DNA of 64,000 bases from positions 31,167 through 95,166 of the forward strand of contig JAZSRA010000013.1 of assembly GCA_045538195.1 (NCBI GenBank), written 5' to 3'. Origin of the DNA: SVTX01 sp045538195 (GTDB lineage Bacteria > Bacillota > Clostridia > Oscillospirales > CAG-272). The notes under the pieces are model-generated. The model saw only the letters and a list, made by a program, of their open reading frames with translations, made no database searches and had not been told where the DNA came from. Made by a program: the position numbers and the translations under genes. This document shows positions 24,235 through 33,393 of this stretch, one piece after another (the stretch's first letter is position 1; every line of letters begins with the position of its first letter).

Positions 24235-26013
24235 TCAATCAAGAGCCTCAAACTCTTCAAGAGCCGCCTTGAAGGACGCCATACAAGAATTGAAGGCATC
24301 CATCTTGGTCAGGTCAACGCCCGCAAGTTTAAGAAGCTCTACGGGACCGTCAGAGCCACCCGAGGACAAGAACTTGAAGTAGTCCTCAACGGCAACCTGA
24401 CCCTCGTTGTAAATTCTCTCGGCGATAGAGACCGCGGAGATGATACCCGTAGCGTACTTATAAACGTAAAATCCTCTGTAAAGGTGAGGTATTCTCGCCC
24501 ACTCGTATGCGATCTCGGGGTCACTCACCACGCTTCTGCCGTAATATTTCTTGTTAAGATTATAGTAGACCTCGTTGAGGGCGTCCTTGGTAAGGGGCTG
24601 ACCCTTCTCTGCCATATCGTGAGCAATATACTCAAACTCGGCAAACTGAGTCTGACGGAAAAGCGTACCTTTAAGCATATCCATATAGTAGGAAAGCAGA
24701 TATTTTTTCAGCTTTTCGTCGGTAGTGGTCTTCATCAGATATTTGAGGAGCAGAACCTCATTGACGGTACTTGCGACCTCGGCAACAAATATCTTATAGC
24801 TTGCCTTTTCCTGAGGCTGATTCTTCTCGGAGAAGTAGGAGTGCATAGCGTGACCCAGCTCGTGAGCGAGAGTGAAAACGTCGCCCGTGGTCTTCTGATA
24901 GTTCAGAAGAACGTAGGGGTGGGGGCAACCGTAAACGCTTGCGCTGTAAGCTCCGCTTCTCTTACCGTCGGTCTCCTCAACGTCGATCCAACCGTTATCG
25001 TGAGCCTCTTGAAGCAGTCCTTGATACTCGTCTCCGAGGGGAGCAAGTCCCTCCTTAACTATTCTGAACGCCTCCTCGTAGTCGACCTTTATCTCGGCGT
25101 CCTCGATGGGAGAAACGTAGACGTCGTACATGTGCAGAGATTTAAGACCCATAAGCTTCTTCTTGTCTCTGTAATATCTGTGGAGCAGGGGCAGACCCTT
25201 CTTGACGCTTTTCAAAAGGTTCTGATATACCTTTACGTCAACGTCCTCACTGTCAAGCGCCTTTTCGAGAGAGGAATCGTACTTTCTCGCGCGAGCGAGG
25301 AACACGTCCTTATCAACGTTACCGACGTAAGCGGCGGTTATAGTGTTGATAAGACCGATGTATGCCTTATAATAAGCTCTGAACGCGTCGCGGCGCACCT
25401 TTCTGTCGGGAGAGTGCAGAAGCACTCCGTACATACCGTGAGAAAGGGTGACCTTTTCGCCGTTCACCTTAATGGTGGGATAGGGGAAATCGGCGTTATC
25501 GATCATAGTGAACACCTGTCTGAATCCGTCGAATATTCTGCTCTCCTGGGAGAGAAGTGCCTCGATCTCCTTGGAAAGCACGTGAGGCTTTCTTCTGATG
25601 ATCTGACGGAGAGTATAGTCGTAGTCCTTAAATCTCTCGTCAGCGGCAAACTTTTCAAGAGTTTCGGTGGGGAGTGCGGTCAGCTCGGGATCGATGAAGG
25701 CAATATTGCCCATAAGCTTCATTTCAAGGGTGTCGAGACGCGAAAGCAGAGCCGCGAACTCACTCTTTCTCGTATCCTCGTCGTGACGCATAAAAGCATA
25801 CAGACCAAGCAAGCCCAGGTCCTTGGCAACGTCGTTAACGCCTTCAAGACACTCGAAAAGCTGATCGGGATCGGACAATTTTCCTTCGTACTGCGAAAAA
25901 TCCAATTTTTCGGCAACCTCGTCGTAGACGCGATTCCACTCGTCAACGCTCTCAAATATATCCTCAACTCGCCATTTAAGATTAGCGGATACTACTTCTC
26001 TTTCTTTTCCCAT
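24235..26013 (-). CDS. pepF: Oligoendopeptidase F (M3 metallopeptidase)
   Basis: The start is set at ATG 26013 (MGKEREVVSANLKWR), with GGAGG eight bases upstream. The 592-residue enzyme has the zinc motif in FTLAHELGHAMHSYFS (HExxH near residue 386), a downstream Glu ligand in IFVAEVASTVNEVLL, and the family N-terminal pattern WRVEDIFESVDEW. It hydrolyses short peptides in the cytosol. Length is normal and all catalytic residues are present. It is monocistronic with its own promoter. Confidence 0.95.
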   Translation of the reverse strand: MGKEREVVSANLKWRVEDIFESVDEWNRVYDEVAEKLDFSQYEGKLSDPDQLFECLEGVNDVAKDLGLLGLYAFMRHDEDTRKSEFAALLSRLDTLEMKLMGNIAFIDPELTALPTETLEKFAADERFKDYDYTLRQIIRRKPHVLSKEIEALLSQESRIFDGFRQVFTMIDNADFPYPTIKVNGEKVTLSHGMYGVLLHSPDRKVRRDAFRAYYKAYIGLINTITAAYVGNVDKDVFLARARKYDSSLEKALDSEDVDVKVYQNLLKSVKKGLPLLHRYYRDKKKLMGLKSLHMYDVYVSPIEDAEIKVDYEEAFRIVKEGLAPLGDEYQGLLQEAHDNGWIDVEETDGKRSGAYSASVYGCPHPYVLLNYQKTTGDVFTLAHELGHAMHSYFSEKNQPQEKASYKIFVAEVASTVNEVLLLKYLMKTTTDEKLKKYLLSYYMDMLKGTLFRQTQFAEFEYIAHDMAEKGQPLTKDALNEVYYNLNKKYYGRSVVSDPEIAYEWARIPHLYRGFYVYKYATGIISAVSIAERIYNEGQVAVEDYFKFLSSGGSDGPVELLKLAGVDLTKMDAFNSCMASFKAALEEFEALD

Positions 26014-26061
26014 TTTTAAATCCTCCAAAAAATCAAGGCTTTATCGCCAATAATTAATTAG

Positions 26062-26090
26062 ATTATATCACAATCCGCGCCGATTTTCAA
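26062..26090 (-). promoter_or_regulatory. Promoter of pepF
   Basis: Minus strand: TTGAAA (26090..26085), a 17-base spacer and TATAAT (26067..26062), about 50 bases upstream of the start. Confidence 0.8.
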
Positions 26091-26203
26091 GTGCAAAAAC
26101 CAAAAAAGTCCGAAAATGACCGTTTTTCACCTCTGAAAAGTGCGATTTTGGGTGATGATACGTCGAGCCACTGCATTTTGGCGGTGGCTCACTGTATAAG
26201 AAA

Positions 26204-27058
26204 TTAAACAAGGCTTGTTTTTTTCAATATAAGATTGCTTACAGCTCCAAGTCCGAGTGCAGAGAGCGATCCTCCCGCAACACAGAGACCGAGGTTTAAG
26301 ACAGTCTGATCGAGAGGCGTAAGAACGGGGATCATCATAAAGAGCAACATTCCCACCGCCGCCGACAGAAGTATCGAAAGCCATGCCTTTTGCTTTGCGA
26401 TAACGCTCATGCAAACGTATATCGGCACGAAAAGGAGTGCCAGAGCGATCTTTGAGAGCATACAGAGTATCAGCTCGCCCACGCCGAATCCAACCATATC
26501 AAAGGGAAGATCAAACATCGAGTTACATATCGCGCCGCCGATCATCGCTCCTATAAAGAACGCCAGCAGCATACACGCGCATCCGAGGAAGCACACGAAT
26601 ATTTTTGAAATAACGTAATCGCTCTTTTTCGCGCGGACTGTAAAGAGGTTTTTCGAATATCCGCTCCTGAAATCGTCGGATATAAAGATGCAGACCAGAG
26701 CCGTCATAGCGAAATAGAGCATATTGATATTACACATCGAGGTGAGGCTCATGTCCATTCCTGCTCCCATGCCGCCCTCGGCGCTCATATCTCCGCCCAT
26801 AGCCGAGTCGGTGCTGAGAGAGCCGATTATCTGCCAGACGTTGTCAAAGCCCTCGGTCACCGTCTCCTTGCCGGTTTGAGGATCAACGCTAACGGTTCCG
26901 TCCATCAGCGTAGTCATCACAAGAATAAGAATGGGAGCTACAAGACAAGCCGCGACCACGATATAAAATAAACGCGACGTAAACATTCTTCTCGCGTCAA
27001 CGTGGATCATAGTTCCAAGACGCTTCAAAAAAGTATTTTTCTCAAAGCCTTTTTCCAT
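26204..27058 (-). CDS. ABC transporter permease (ABC-2 type), second pair
   Basis: This 284-residue membrane protein has six hydrophobic segments and the layout of ABC-2 permeases: a long extracytoplasmic loop after the first helix (Gly/Met-rich, residues about 60-110) and DDFRSGYSKNLFTVRAKKSDYVISK. Its start overlaps the stop of the ATPase gene by one base. It resembles the permease at 27977, so the two pairs arose by tandem duplication. A hairpin GAGCCAC/GTGGCTC lies just downstream (26165-26190), without a T-run. Confidence 0.85.
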   Translation of the reverse strand: MEKGFEKNTFLKRLGTMIHVDARRMFTSRLFYIVVAACLVAPILILVMTTLMDGTVSVDPQTGKETVTEGFDNVWQIIGSLSTDSAMGGDMSAEGGMGAGMDMSLTSMCNINMLYFAMTALVCIFISDDFRSGYSKNLFTVRAKKSDYVISKIFVCFLGCACMLLAFFIGAMIGGAICNSMFDLPFDMVGFGVGELILCMLSKIALALLFVPIYVCMSVIAKQKAWLSILLSAAVGMLLFMMIPVLTPLDQTVLNLGLCVAGGSLSALGLGAVSNLILKKTSLV

Positions 27059-27960
27059 TATCGTCTGCCCCCTTTCATAAGATCGATATAATATTCTTCA
27101 AGTCCTATCTTTGCCTTGGTCAGCTCGCTGACAACGATGCCCCCGCTGTAAAGATAGGTCACTATCTCCTCGGGAGAGACATAGTCGTAAACTCTGATAT
27201 ATCCGCTCTCGTCCTCCTCAACTCGGGAGTACTTGCAGGAAAGCAGAGCCTTCGCGCGGTTCGTGTCACCGACCTTGACGGCGGTATAGGTGCGACAGCT
27301 ATTTTCAAGCTCCTCCGCCGTCATCTCGCAGATCATCTTTCCTCCGCGGACGATACCGTAGTGAGTAGCTATCTTTTCAAGCTCGCCCAAAACGTGGGAG
27401 GAAATAACGATTGTAACGCCGTGATTTTCGGCAAGGTCACAAAGAACCTCGCGCATAATTCTCATGCCGTCTGCGTCAAGACCATTGATAGGCTCGTCAA
27501 GGACCAAAAGTCTGGGAGAGCCGATAAGCGCCATAGCGATGCCTATTCTCTGCTTCATTCCGAGGGAGCAGTTCTTATATTTGTTTCCTGCCGCGCCCTC
27601 CATTCTGACGGTTTTAAGTATCTTGACTATTTCCCTGTCGGCATCTTTAATGCCGAGGTTTGCCGTTTGAAGCTTCATGTTGTTCCAAACGGTCAGATTC
27701 GGGAAGCATCCGGGAGATTCGATCAGCACTCCGATCTTCGCTCTTACGTCGCTGTCGGTGTGGGGTCTGCCGTAAAGCCTGACAGTACCGCCGCCCTCAC
27801 GGATAAGTCCGCAGATTATCTTTTCGGTGGTGGATTTTCCCGAGCCGTTTTCACCGATAAATCCGTAGATCGCACCCTCGGGGACCGTCATATCAAGACC
27901 CGAAAGCGCCTGCTTGGGCCCGAAATTTTTAGTGAGACTTCTTATTTCTATTGCATTCAT
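27058..27960 (-). CDS. ABC transporter ATP-binding protein, second pair
   Basis: The start is set at ATG 27960 (MNAIEIRSLTKNFG), preceded by GGAGG. The 300-residue ATPase has Walker A GENGSGKST, signature SLGMKQRIGIAM, Walker B LLVLDEPINGLD and H-loop VISSHVLGELE. It pairs with the permease gene that follows. The layout, a drug- or peptide-type exporter with a C-terminal accessory region, fits bacitracin- or lantibiotic-type exporters, but the substrate is unknown. Confidence 0.9.
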   Translation of the reverse strand: MNAIEIRSLTKNFGPKQALSGLDMTVPEGAIYGFIGENGSGKSTTEKIICGLIREGGGTVRLYGRPHTDSDVRAKIGVLIESPGCFPNLTVWNNMKLQTANLGIKDADREIVKILKTVRMEGAAGNKYKNCSLGMKQRIGIAMALIGSPRLLVLDEPINGLDADGMRIMREVLCDLAENHGVTIVISSHVLGELEKIATHYGIVRGGKMICEMTAEELENSCRTYTAVKVGDTNRAKALLSCKYSRVEEDESGYIRVYDYVSPEEIVTYLYSGGIVVSELTKAKIGLEEYYIDLMKGGRR

Positions 27961-27976
27961 ATCTTCATCCTCCAAA

Positions 27977-28813
27977 TCAATATACGTCACTCTTAGAGAG
28001 GATCAATGTTCCGAGAAGGTTGTAGATATACGCCCACGCGACGGAGCATATAAGGCAGACGATCAACGTCAGAGGCGTACTCGACAGACAGGCAAACACC
28101 GACGAGCCGTAAAGGAAGATATTCAGTATCCAAGAAGGAAGAAGACCTTCGATCAGAGCCGCCGCACCGATTATAAGTATGCCTGTGCCGAAGAAGAAGG
28201 AGGACGCCACGGAAATTCCGAAATACTTTCTGAATATCACGTTGAGGAAGGTGTAAAGGCTTGCCCAACCAAGGCTCATGACCATCTTGCCGAGAATGGC
28301 AAATATCAGCGCGGGGGCATAGACGTCAAAGGGCAGTCCCGCAAAAAGCGCTCCGCCGACGCCGCCCAAAATATAGGTGACACACATACACGCCATAGCG
28401 AAAGCGCAGGAGATCGACTTTGAGATCATATAGTCCTGCTTTTTCGCGTGGGTGGTAAAGAGCTGCTTGACGTAGCCGCTCTTATAGTCGTGGCCGATAA
28501 ATATCGACACCATAATACCGCCGAAGATAAAGACCATATTCATATTGGCGTATTCGGCAATATCGGAGATCATATATATCGGCTTGTCCGCGGCGATTAT
28601 CTGCCACGCGTTTGTATAAAGAGGCTGGGCAGCCGCTCCCGTTTCGGGATTCTCCATACCCATAGTGCCGAGTATCATGGCGGGGATTATAGCGGCGATA
28701 GCAAGAAAGATATAGAACAGAGGCGTGTGGAAAAGTCTGTAAAAGTCGACTCCAAGCATTCCCTTTATTCTTCTCCAAAAGCTGGGAGATTCAAATTTAA
28801 GCTCTCGCGTCAT
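27977..28813 (-). CDS. ABC transporter permease (ABC-2 type), first pair
   Basis: The start is set at ATG 28813 (MTRELKFESPSFWRR), preceded by GGAGG within the upstream ATPase gene, giving a 17-base overlap. The 278 residues contain six hydrophobic segments and the motif GHDYKSGYVKQLFTTHAKKQDYMISKS, which parallels SGYSKNLFTVRAKKSDYVISK of the second permease. It would form a complex with the ATPase at 28797. Confidence 0.85.
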   Translation of the reverse strand: MTRELKFESPSFWRRIKGMLGVDFYRLFHTPLFYIFLAIAAIIPAMILGTMGMENPETGAAAQPLYTNAWQIIAADKPIYMISDIAEYANMNMVFIFGGIMVSIFIGHDYKSGYVKQLFTTHAKKQDYMISKSISCAFAMACMCVTYILGGVGGALFAGLPFDVYAPALIFAILGKMVMSLGWASLYTFLNVIFRKYFGISVASSFFFGTGILIIGAAALIEGLLPSWILNIFLYGSSVFACLSSTPLTLIVCLICSVAWAYIYNLLGTLILSKSDVY

Positions 28814-29717
28814 CTTGCTTTTCCTCCTTCTTTGACATAAGCTCGATATAGTATTCTTCAAGACCGATCTTATTTCTCTTTATCTCGCTTACTACGTGAC
28901 CGCGCTCGATAAGATATTTTACGATCGCTTCGGTGTCGTTTTCGTCGTAAACGCGGATATATCCGTCCTCCTGTCTGACGTCGCCGTATTTTTCACGGAG
29001 AATCTTCACAGCTCCGTCAGAATCCTTGGTCTTCAAGGACGTAAACACCCTTGCTCGGCTCTCCATCTCCTCGGCGGACAGCTCCATTATCATCTTGCCC
29101 TGACGGATAATGCCGTAATGGGTCGCTATCTTTTCAAGCTCGCCGAGAAGGTGAGAGGAAATAAGAACTGTGCAGCCGTAGGTCTTCGTAATATCAACCA
29201 ATATCTCGCGCATAATTCTCATACCGTCGGTATCAAGGCCGTTTATAGGCTCATCAAGAATGAGGAGCGCGGGGTCTCCGAGAAGTGCCATAGCAATACC
29301 TATTCTCTGCTTCATTCCGAGAGAGCAGCTCTTGAACTTGATGTTTGCCGATTCGGTCATACGAACTATTTCAAGTACCCGTGCGATCTCGCCGTCGGGG
29401 TCTTCAAGACCAAGGTTTATCGCCTGCATTTTGAGGTTTTGATAGACGCTTGATCCGGGAAAGCATCCCGCGTTTTCAATAAGCGCGCCCACGCGCACTC
29501 TTACCCCCGCGTCTGTGTAATCTCTGCCAAAAAGCTTGATCTCCCCTCCGTCGGGTACAAGGTGTCCGCAGATAAGCTTTTCGGTGGTGGATTTTCCCGA
29601 GCCGTTTTCACCTATAAATCCGTAGATAGCTCCCACGGGCACCGTCATATTGAGGTGATCCACCGCATACATTCCGCGAAAGCTTTTAGAGAGATCTCTT
29701 ATTTCAATAGCGTTCAT
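28797..29717 (-). CDS. ABC transporter ATP-binding protein, first pair
   Basis: The start is set at ATG 29717 (MNAIEIRDLSKSF), with GGAAAGG upstream; an earlier ATG lacks a site. The 306 residues have GENGSGKST, SLGMKQRIGIAM, ILDEPINGLD and SSHLLGELEK. It is closely similar to the ATPase at 27058 along its whole length, including the C-terminal GLEEYYIELM. It is first in a four-gene operon of two ATPase-permease pairs. Confidence 0.9.
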   Translation of the reverse strand: MNAIEIRDLSKSFRGMYAVDHLNMTVPVGAIYGFIGENGSGKSTTEKLICGHLVPDGGEIKLFGRDYTDAGVRVRVGALIENAGCFPGSSVYQNLKMQAINLGLEDPDGEIARVLEIVRMTESANIKFKSCSLGMKQRIGIAMALLGDPALLILDEPINGLDTDGMRIMREILVDITKTYGCTVLISSHLLGELEKIATHYGIIRQGKMIMELSAEEMESRARVFTSLKTKDSDGAVKILREKYGDVRQEDGYIRVYDENDTEAIVKYLIERGHVVSEIKRNKIGLEEYYIELMSKKEEKQDDARA

Positions 29718-29936
29718 ATCGTTGTCCTTTCCAATCATTTTGCCGCCGCAGGGCGGTTTTTCCGATTATGAGATTATTTTATCGCGCCAATATTTACTTT
29801 TTAATTATAAAATGTTTGAGTTTTGTTAAAGTTAGATATTTCTCTGTCTAAAACTGCCCAAAACTCGGGTAGAACACCCCACGTTATACGAATTTTGAGG
29901 ATTTTGCCGCAAAAAGTTCAAAATTGCTCAAACTCC
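29718..29936. other. Intergenic region between the ABC operon and asnA
   Basis: No gene is seen. A CCGCC-GCAG-GGCGG-TTTTT hairpin (29741-29759) lies just upstream of the ABC operon and would act as a terminator only for plus-strand transcripts. The rest is AT-rich. No ABC-operon promoter stood out. Confidence 0.4.
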
Positions 29937-29965
29937 TTGACGGAACAGAATATTTGTGATATAAT
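29937..29965 (+). promoter_or_regulatory. Promoter of asnA
   Basis: TTGACG (29937-29942), a 17-base spacer and TATAAT (29960-29965). The leader of about 125 bases has no T-box elements that I can see. Confidence 0.8.
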
Positions 29966-30094
29966 AAAGGTCTCTAATGTGTTGTCACTACCTTTCGGCA
30001 ACAGCAAGCCGCATTTGTCATTGTGATAAATAACTCATATTTTTATCAAACTAAATTGCCGATCTTAAATTTTGGCAAAATCGGAGCATAAATT

Positions 30095-31102
30095 ATGAAA
30101 AAAAGCTACATTCCCGAGGGATATAAGCCCGCGCTTGACGCATACGACACTCAGCGCGCCATAGCCTTCATCAAAAACACCTTTCAGGAGGAATTTTCCT
30201 CCAGTCTGAACCTCAAAAGAGTTTCCGCGCCCCTGTTCGTTACCGAGGCGTCTGGTCTTAACGATAACCTCAGCGGAGTTGAGCGCCCCGTTTCCTTTGA
30301 CGTGCCTGCCATAGGCGCTGACGCGCAGGTAGTCCACTCGCTGGCTAAGTGGAAAAGACTTGCTCTGAAACGCTACGGCTTTTCTGTGGGTAACGGTCTT
30401 TACACCGACATGAACGCAATACGTCGCGACGAGGAGCTTGACAATATCCACTCCATATACGTTGACCAGTGGGACTGGGAAAAGATAATCACCAAGGAAA
30501 ACAGAAATCTCGATTACCTCAAATTGATCGTGCGCGCCATTGTCCGCGCTATCTGTAACACCTGTGACCGTCTCCACGTTCGCTATCCCCAGCTCCGCAC
30601 CGAGCTTTGCCCCGAGGTGTCCTTTATCACCACGCAAGAGCTTGAGGATTTGTATCCCGATTTGACGGCAAACGAGCGCGAGCATGCCTATCTGCGCGAG
30701 CATAAGACCGCGTTTATTATGCAGATCGGCGGCAAGCTGAAGTCGGGCAAGCCTCACGACGGACGCGCGCCCGACTATGACGACTGGCAGCTTAACGGCG
30801 ACATCTTTTTCTGGGACGACGTGCTTGGACGCTCGCTTGAAATATCCTCAATGGGAATACGTGTTGACAGCGAGGCTCTTGACCGTCAGCTCGCTCTTTC
30901 GGGCTGCGACGACCGCAGATCTCTCCCCTTCCATCAGATGCTGCTTCGCGACGAGCTTCCGCTGACTATCGGCGGCGGTATCGGTCAATCGAGACTTTGT
31001 ATGCTCATGATGGGATGCGCCCACATCGGCGAGGTTCAGTCAAGCATCTGGGACGAAGAAACTGTACGCGTATGCGAAGAACACAACGTTCCGCTGCTTT
31101 AA
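30095..31102 (+). CDS. asnA: Aspartate-ammonia ligase (asparagine synthetase A)
   Basis: AsnA makes asparagine from aspartate, ammonia and ATP. The 335-residue protein has the family's class II aaRS-like core: QRAIAFIKNTFQEEF, SAPLFVTEASGLNDNLSG, ADAQVVHSLAKWKR, LYTDMNAIRRDE and C-terminal GGGIGQSRLCML (motif 3 Arg). Length is normal. It is monocistronic between its own promoter and a terminator. Confidence 0.96.
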   Translation: MKKSYIPEGYKPALDAYDTQRAIAFIKNTFQEEFSSSLNLKRVSAPLFVTEASGLNDNLSGVERPVSFDVPAIGADAQVVHSLAKWKRLALKRYGFSVGNGLYTDMNAIRRDEELDNIHSIYVDQWDWEKIITKENRNLDYLKLIVRAIVRAICNTCDRLHVRYPQLRTELCPEVSFITTQELEDLYPDLTANEREHAYLREHKTAFIMQIGGKLKSGKPHDGRAPDYDDWQLNGDIFFWDDVLGRSLEISSMGIRVDSEALDRQLALSGCDDRRSLPFHQMLLRDELPLTIGGGIGQSRLCMLMMGCAHIGEVQSSIWDEETVRVCEEHNVPLL

Positions 31103-31114
31103 TTTTCGGATAAA

Positions 31115-31154
31115 CAAAAAAAGGAGAACACCTTGCAAAGGTAGTTCTCCTTTT
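31115..31154. terminator. Terminator of asnA
   Basis: AAAGGAGAAC (31120-31129) pairs with GTTCTCCTTT (31144-31153). The T-run suits asnA, and the flanking A-run could also serve the convergent gene at 31191. Confidence 0.85.
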
Positions 31155-31190
31155 CTGTTTCAAGCCTTGAAAAAGCCCAAAAGGTATGTA

Positions 31191-31919
31191 TTAATCGTCT
31201 GACTGCGCCGCTATCATTTCAAAGGACGTTTCCGCGGCTTCTCTTGAAATATCACATTCAAGCAGATAAAAAGGAACACGCTTGGATATGGCATCCATAA
31301 GCTCAAGCGTTTTTAAGAATGCCTCGCCGTTTTCGGGAATATAGGCTTGAAGCACAAGCTCCTTCAAATATTCGGCCGGCTCTATTCTTTTTATACTGTT
31401 CTTATTTCCTCGCTTTAAAAGAATGATACCGCCAAGCGGAGCGTTCGTATTGGTATACCAGCCCTCCTTACCCGACCAAGGACAGGAATATACGGTGGTG
31501 TCGCCATCCTTGATCCCCAAAATAGGCTTGTCTCCGTTTATAACTGTCACATCATCTCCGAAATATTTCATCAAAAGCGCTACGTGAGTGGACTTGCCAG
31601 TACCCGACGGCGCGGTAAACACGTAGCCTTTGCCAAAAGCCTTTATCGCGGCGCCGTGGAAAACAAATCGGTCAAAATAAGGCAGTTGCTCTGATATCTG
31701 TCTGTAAAGATATACTCTTTCATAATATTCGGGTGAGCCGCCCCCCTCGTGTCTGGCGGTCTCTCGCTCAACGTCTGCGGCAGTTGCCTTTACCAAGATA
31801 TCAAAGCTTTCATTATCGGTAAGGAACTCCCGACAAAAATCAAGCGTCTGCTTATGCCGCCCTACAAGTCTGACCGTAAGAGAGGCAATATCAATATTAA
31901 AATCTATCACTTCGCTCAT
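31191..31919 (-). CDS. HprK-like P-loop kinase
   Basis: The start is set at ATG 31919 (MSEVIDFNIDI), with AAGGAG upstream. The 242-residue protein has a P-loop APSGTGKSTHVALLM in the HPr kinase/PEP-carboxykinase fold context (FVFHGAAIKAFGKGYVFTAPSG...GDKPILGI). It lacks the N-terminal domain of true HPr kinase. Such proteins accompany PqqD-like genes in Firmicutes peptide clusters, and a PqqD-like gene lies 7.4 kb away. The substrate is unknown. It converges with asnA. Confidence 0.75.
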   Translation of the reverse strand: MSEVIDFNIDIASLTVRLVGRHKQTLDFCREFLTDNESFDILVKATAADVERETARHEGGGSPEYYERVYLYRQISEQLPYFDRFVFHGAAIKAFGKGYVFTAPSGTGKSTHVALLMKYFGDDVTVINGDKPILGIKDGDTTVYSCPWSGKEGWYTNTNAPLGGIILLKRGNKNSIKRIEPAEYLKELVLQAYIPENGEAFLKTLELMDAISKRVPFYLLECDISREAAETSFEMIAAQSDD

Positions 31920-32125
31920 TACGCACTCCTTGAAAAATGACTTCAATAGTAATCAGAGAACCGCCACAAACGGCGCGCACAGTAAGCGGTAAATTGAAAT
32001 TCAATTTACGCTTTTCCAAATATTCCTCACGATCTCAACAACCGCGTTCCGCAAGCGGGAACGGAATATTTCCAAAACGAAGCGCATGCCGAGATCGGCG
32101 GCTCTTTATTTTCTGTAAATAAACA

Positions 32126-32854
32126 TCAAAACGGCAGGAATCCCATGTCCCACCCATCGTCATCTTCCTCGGTAGTCTCCTCGGTAGTTTCCTCGGTAGT
32201 TTCCTCGGTAGTTTCCTCGGTAGTTTCCTCGGTAGTTTCCTCGGTAGTCTCCTCGGTAGTTTCTTCGGTAGTCTCCTCGGTAGTCTCCTTGGTAGTCTCC
32301 TCGGTAGTTTCCTTGGTAGTTTCCTCGGTAGTTTCCTCGGTAGTTTCCTCGGTAGTCTCCTCGTCGGGTTTCTCCGTAGTTTCCTCGTCGGGTTTCTCCG
32401 TAGTTACCTCGTCGGGTTTCTCCGTAGTTACCTCGTCAGGGTTCTCCGTAGTCTCCTCGTCGGATTTTTCAGTGGTTTCCTCGTCGGATTTGTCAGTGGT
32501 TACCTCGTCGGGCTTCTCCGTAGTTTCTTCGTCGGATTTGTCAGTGGTTACCTCGTCGGGCTTCTCCGTAGTTTCTTCGTCGGATTTGTCAGTGGTTACC
32601 TCGTCGGGCTTCTCCGTAGTTTCTTCGGTGGATTTCTCCGTAGTTTCTCGATCAGTGGTCTCGGTAGTTTTCCCTTCGGTATCACTAACAGAACTATCCT
32701 CCGTGCCGTTTTCTGCACTGTCGTCGGTTTCCTTGTCAACCTCGCCTGAGCTGTCGGTTGTTTCGCCATCGTTTCCGTATGTGCAAGCAGATAGCAAAGT
32801 AATCGAAACACACGCCACCAGGATCAACACAAAAAACAAAGCTCTGTTTTTCAT
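32126..32854 (-). CDS. Thr/Glu-repeat lipoprotein
   Basis: The 242-residue product has a lipoprotein signal (ITLLSAC, Cys near residue 24). The next 45 residues are acidic and rich in Ser, Asp, Glu and Thr, and a long array follows: EETTEKPDEVTTDKSD units of about 16 residues and then pure EETT units. It ends in DDDGWDMGFLPF. The body is predicted to be disordered and highly acidic, a surface stalk or spacer; the aromatic tail may be the functional end. The 12-base EETT-coding repeats can expand or shrink without frameshift. Family unknown. Confidence 0.7.
   Translation of the reverse strand: MKNRALFFVLILVACVSITLLSACTYGNDGETTDSSGEVDKETDDSAENGTEDSSVSDTEGKTTETTDRETTEKSTEETTEKPDEVTTDKSDEETTEKPDEVTTDKSDEETTEKPDEVTTDKSDEETTEKSDEETTENPDEVTTEKPDEVTTEKPDEETTEKPDEETTEETTEETTEETTKETTEETTKETTEETTEETTEETTEETTEETTEETTEETTEETTEETTEEDDDGWDMGFLPF
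32157..32640 (-). repeat. Coding minisatellite, 12-base and 48-base units
   Basis: The sequence TCGGTAGTTTCC and variants repeats about 18 times in 32168-32360. It is followed by longer units of about 48 bases carrying KPDE/KSDE. The period is always a multiple of three, so the reading frame is preserved. Variation among units is mainly synonymous (TTTCC versus TCTCC). Confidence 0.9.
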
Positions 32855-32872
32855 AAACTCATCTCCAAAAAA

Positions 32873-33199
32873 TTATTCTTCCTCGGGGACTTCAACCATG
32901 GTGTAAGATTCGTTGTTTTCAAAACCGTCTGCAGGTTCGGTGGTTTCGGTCGTGCCGGAGTTTTCTGTTCCACCGTTGCCAGTGCCGCTTTCTGTGCCTT
33001 CTCCGGTTCCATGATCTTCAACCTCGTTTCCGTCGCCGCTTCCCTGTACCTGCTGACTCTCCGTGCCTGTACCTTCGCCATTACCGTCGCCTGCAAACAT
33101 AGCAACGATTCCCGCGAAAAGAGCGACCGCCAAAGAACCGACTACAACTGTAATAACAAGGGTGACCGCAATTATCAATACCCAATTCTTATTTTTCAT
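32873..33199 (-). CDS. Membrane-anchored Gly/Glu/Thr-rich protein
   Basis: The 108-residue product has one N-terminal membrane helix (VLIIAVTLVITVVVGSLAVAL). An extracytoplasmic tail rich in Gly, Glu, Thr and Ser (GEGTESGTGNGGTENSGTTE) follows and ends MVEVPEEE. It lies 18 bases upstream of the repeat lipoprotein gene in the same direction, and the two share composition, so they probably form a surface-protein operon. I do not recognise a family. Confidence 0.65.
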   Translation of the reverse strand: MKNKNWVLIIAVTLVITVVVGSLAVALFAGIVAMFAGDGNGEGTGTESQQVQGSGDGNEVEDHGTGEGTESGTGNGGTENSGTTETTEPADGFENNESYTMVEVPEEE

Positions 33200-33393
33200 A
33201 TATTCCTCCGAAATTGTGGGGATTTGTTTTTACTTAATTATTATATCATACTGTCAGAAAGTTTGTCAAGTGTTATTTATTGAATTAACATTTGTATAAT
33301 ATTCCTGTTTTTATCTTCTGTCAGTGACTAACGGACTTTCGCTTGGGAATAATCACAAAAGAAGCAAAAAGAAAGAGCAAGGAGAAAAACGAA

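Noticed and set aside
24190..26019. 609-residue plus-strand ORF
   Set aside because: It is the exact antisense of pepF, which has all M3 peptidase motifs. Avoidance of certain codons in pepF leaves the opposite frame open.
29966..30094. T-box riboswitch in the asnA leader
   Set aside because: The leader is too short and lacks the T-box sequence and terminator.
32157..32640. CRISPR-like array of regular repeats
   Set aside because: The repeats are 12 and 48 bases with no unique spacers, and they encode EETT/KPDE units in a long lipoprotein frame with a signal peptide.
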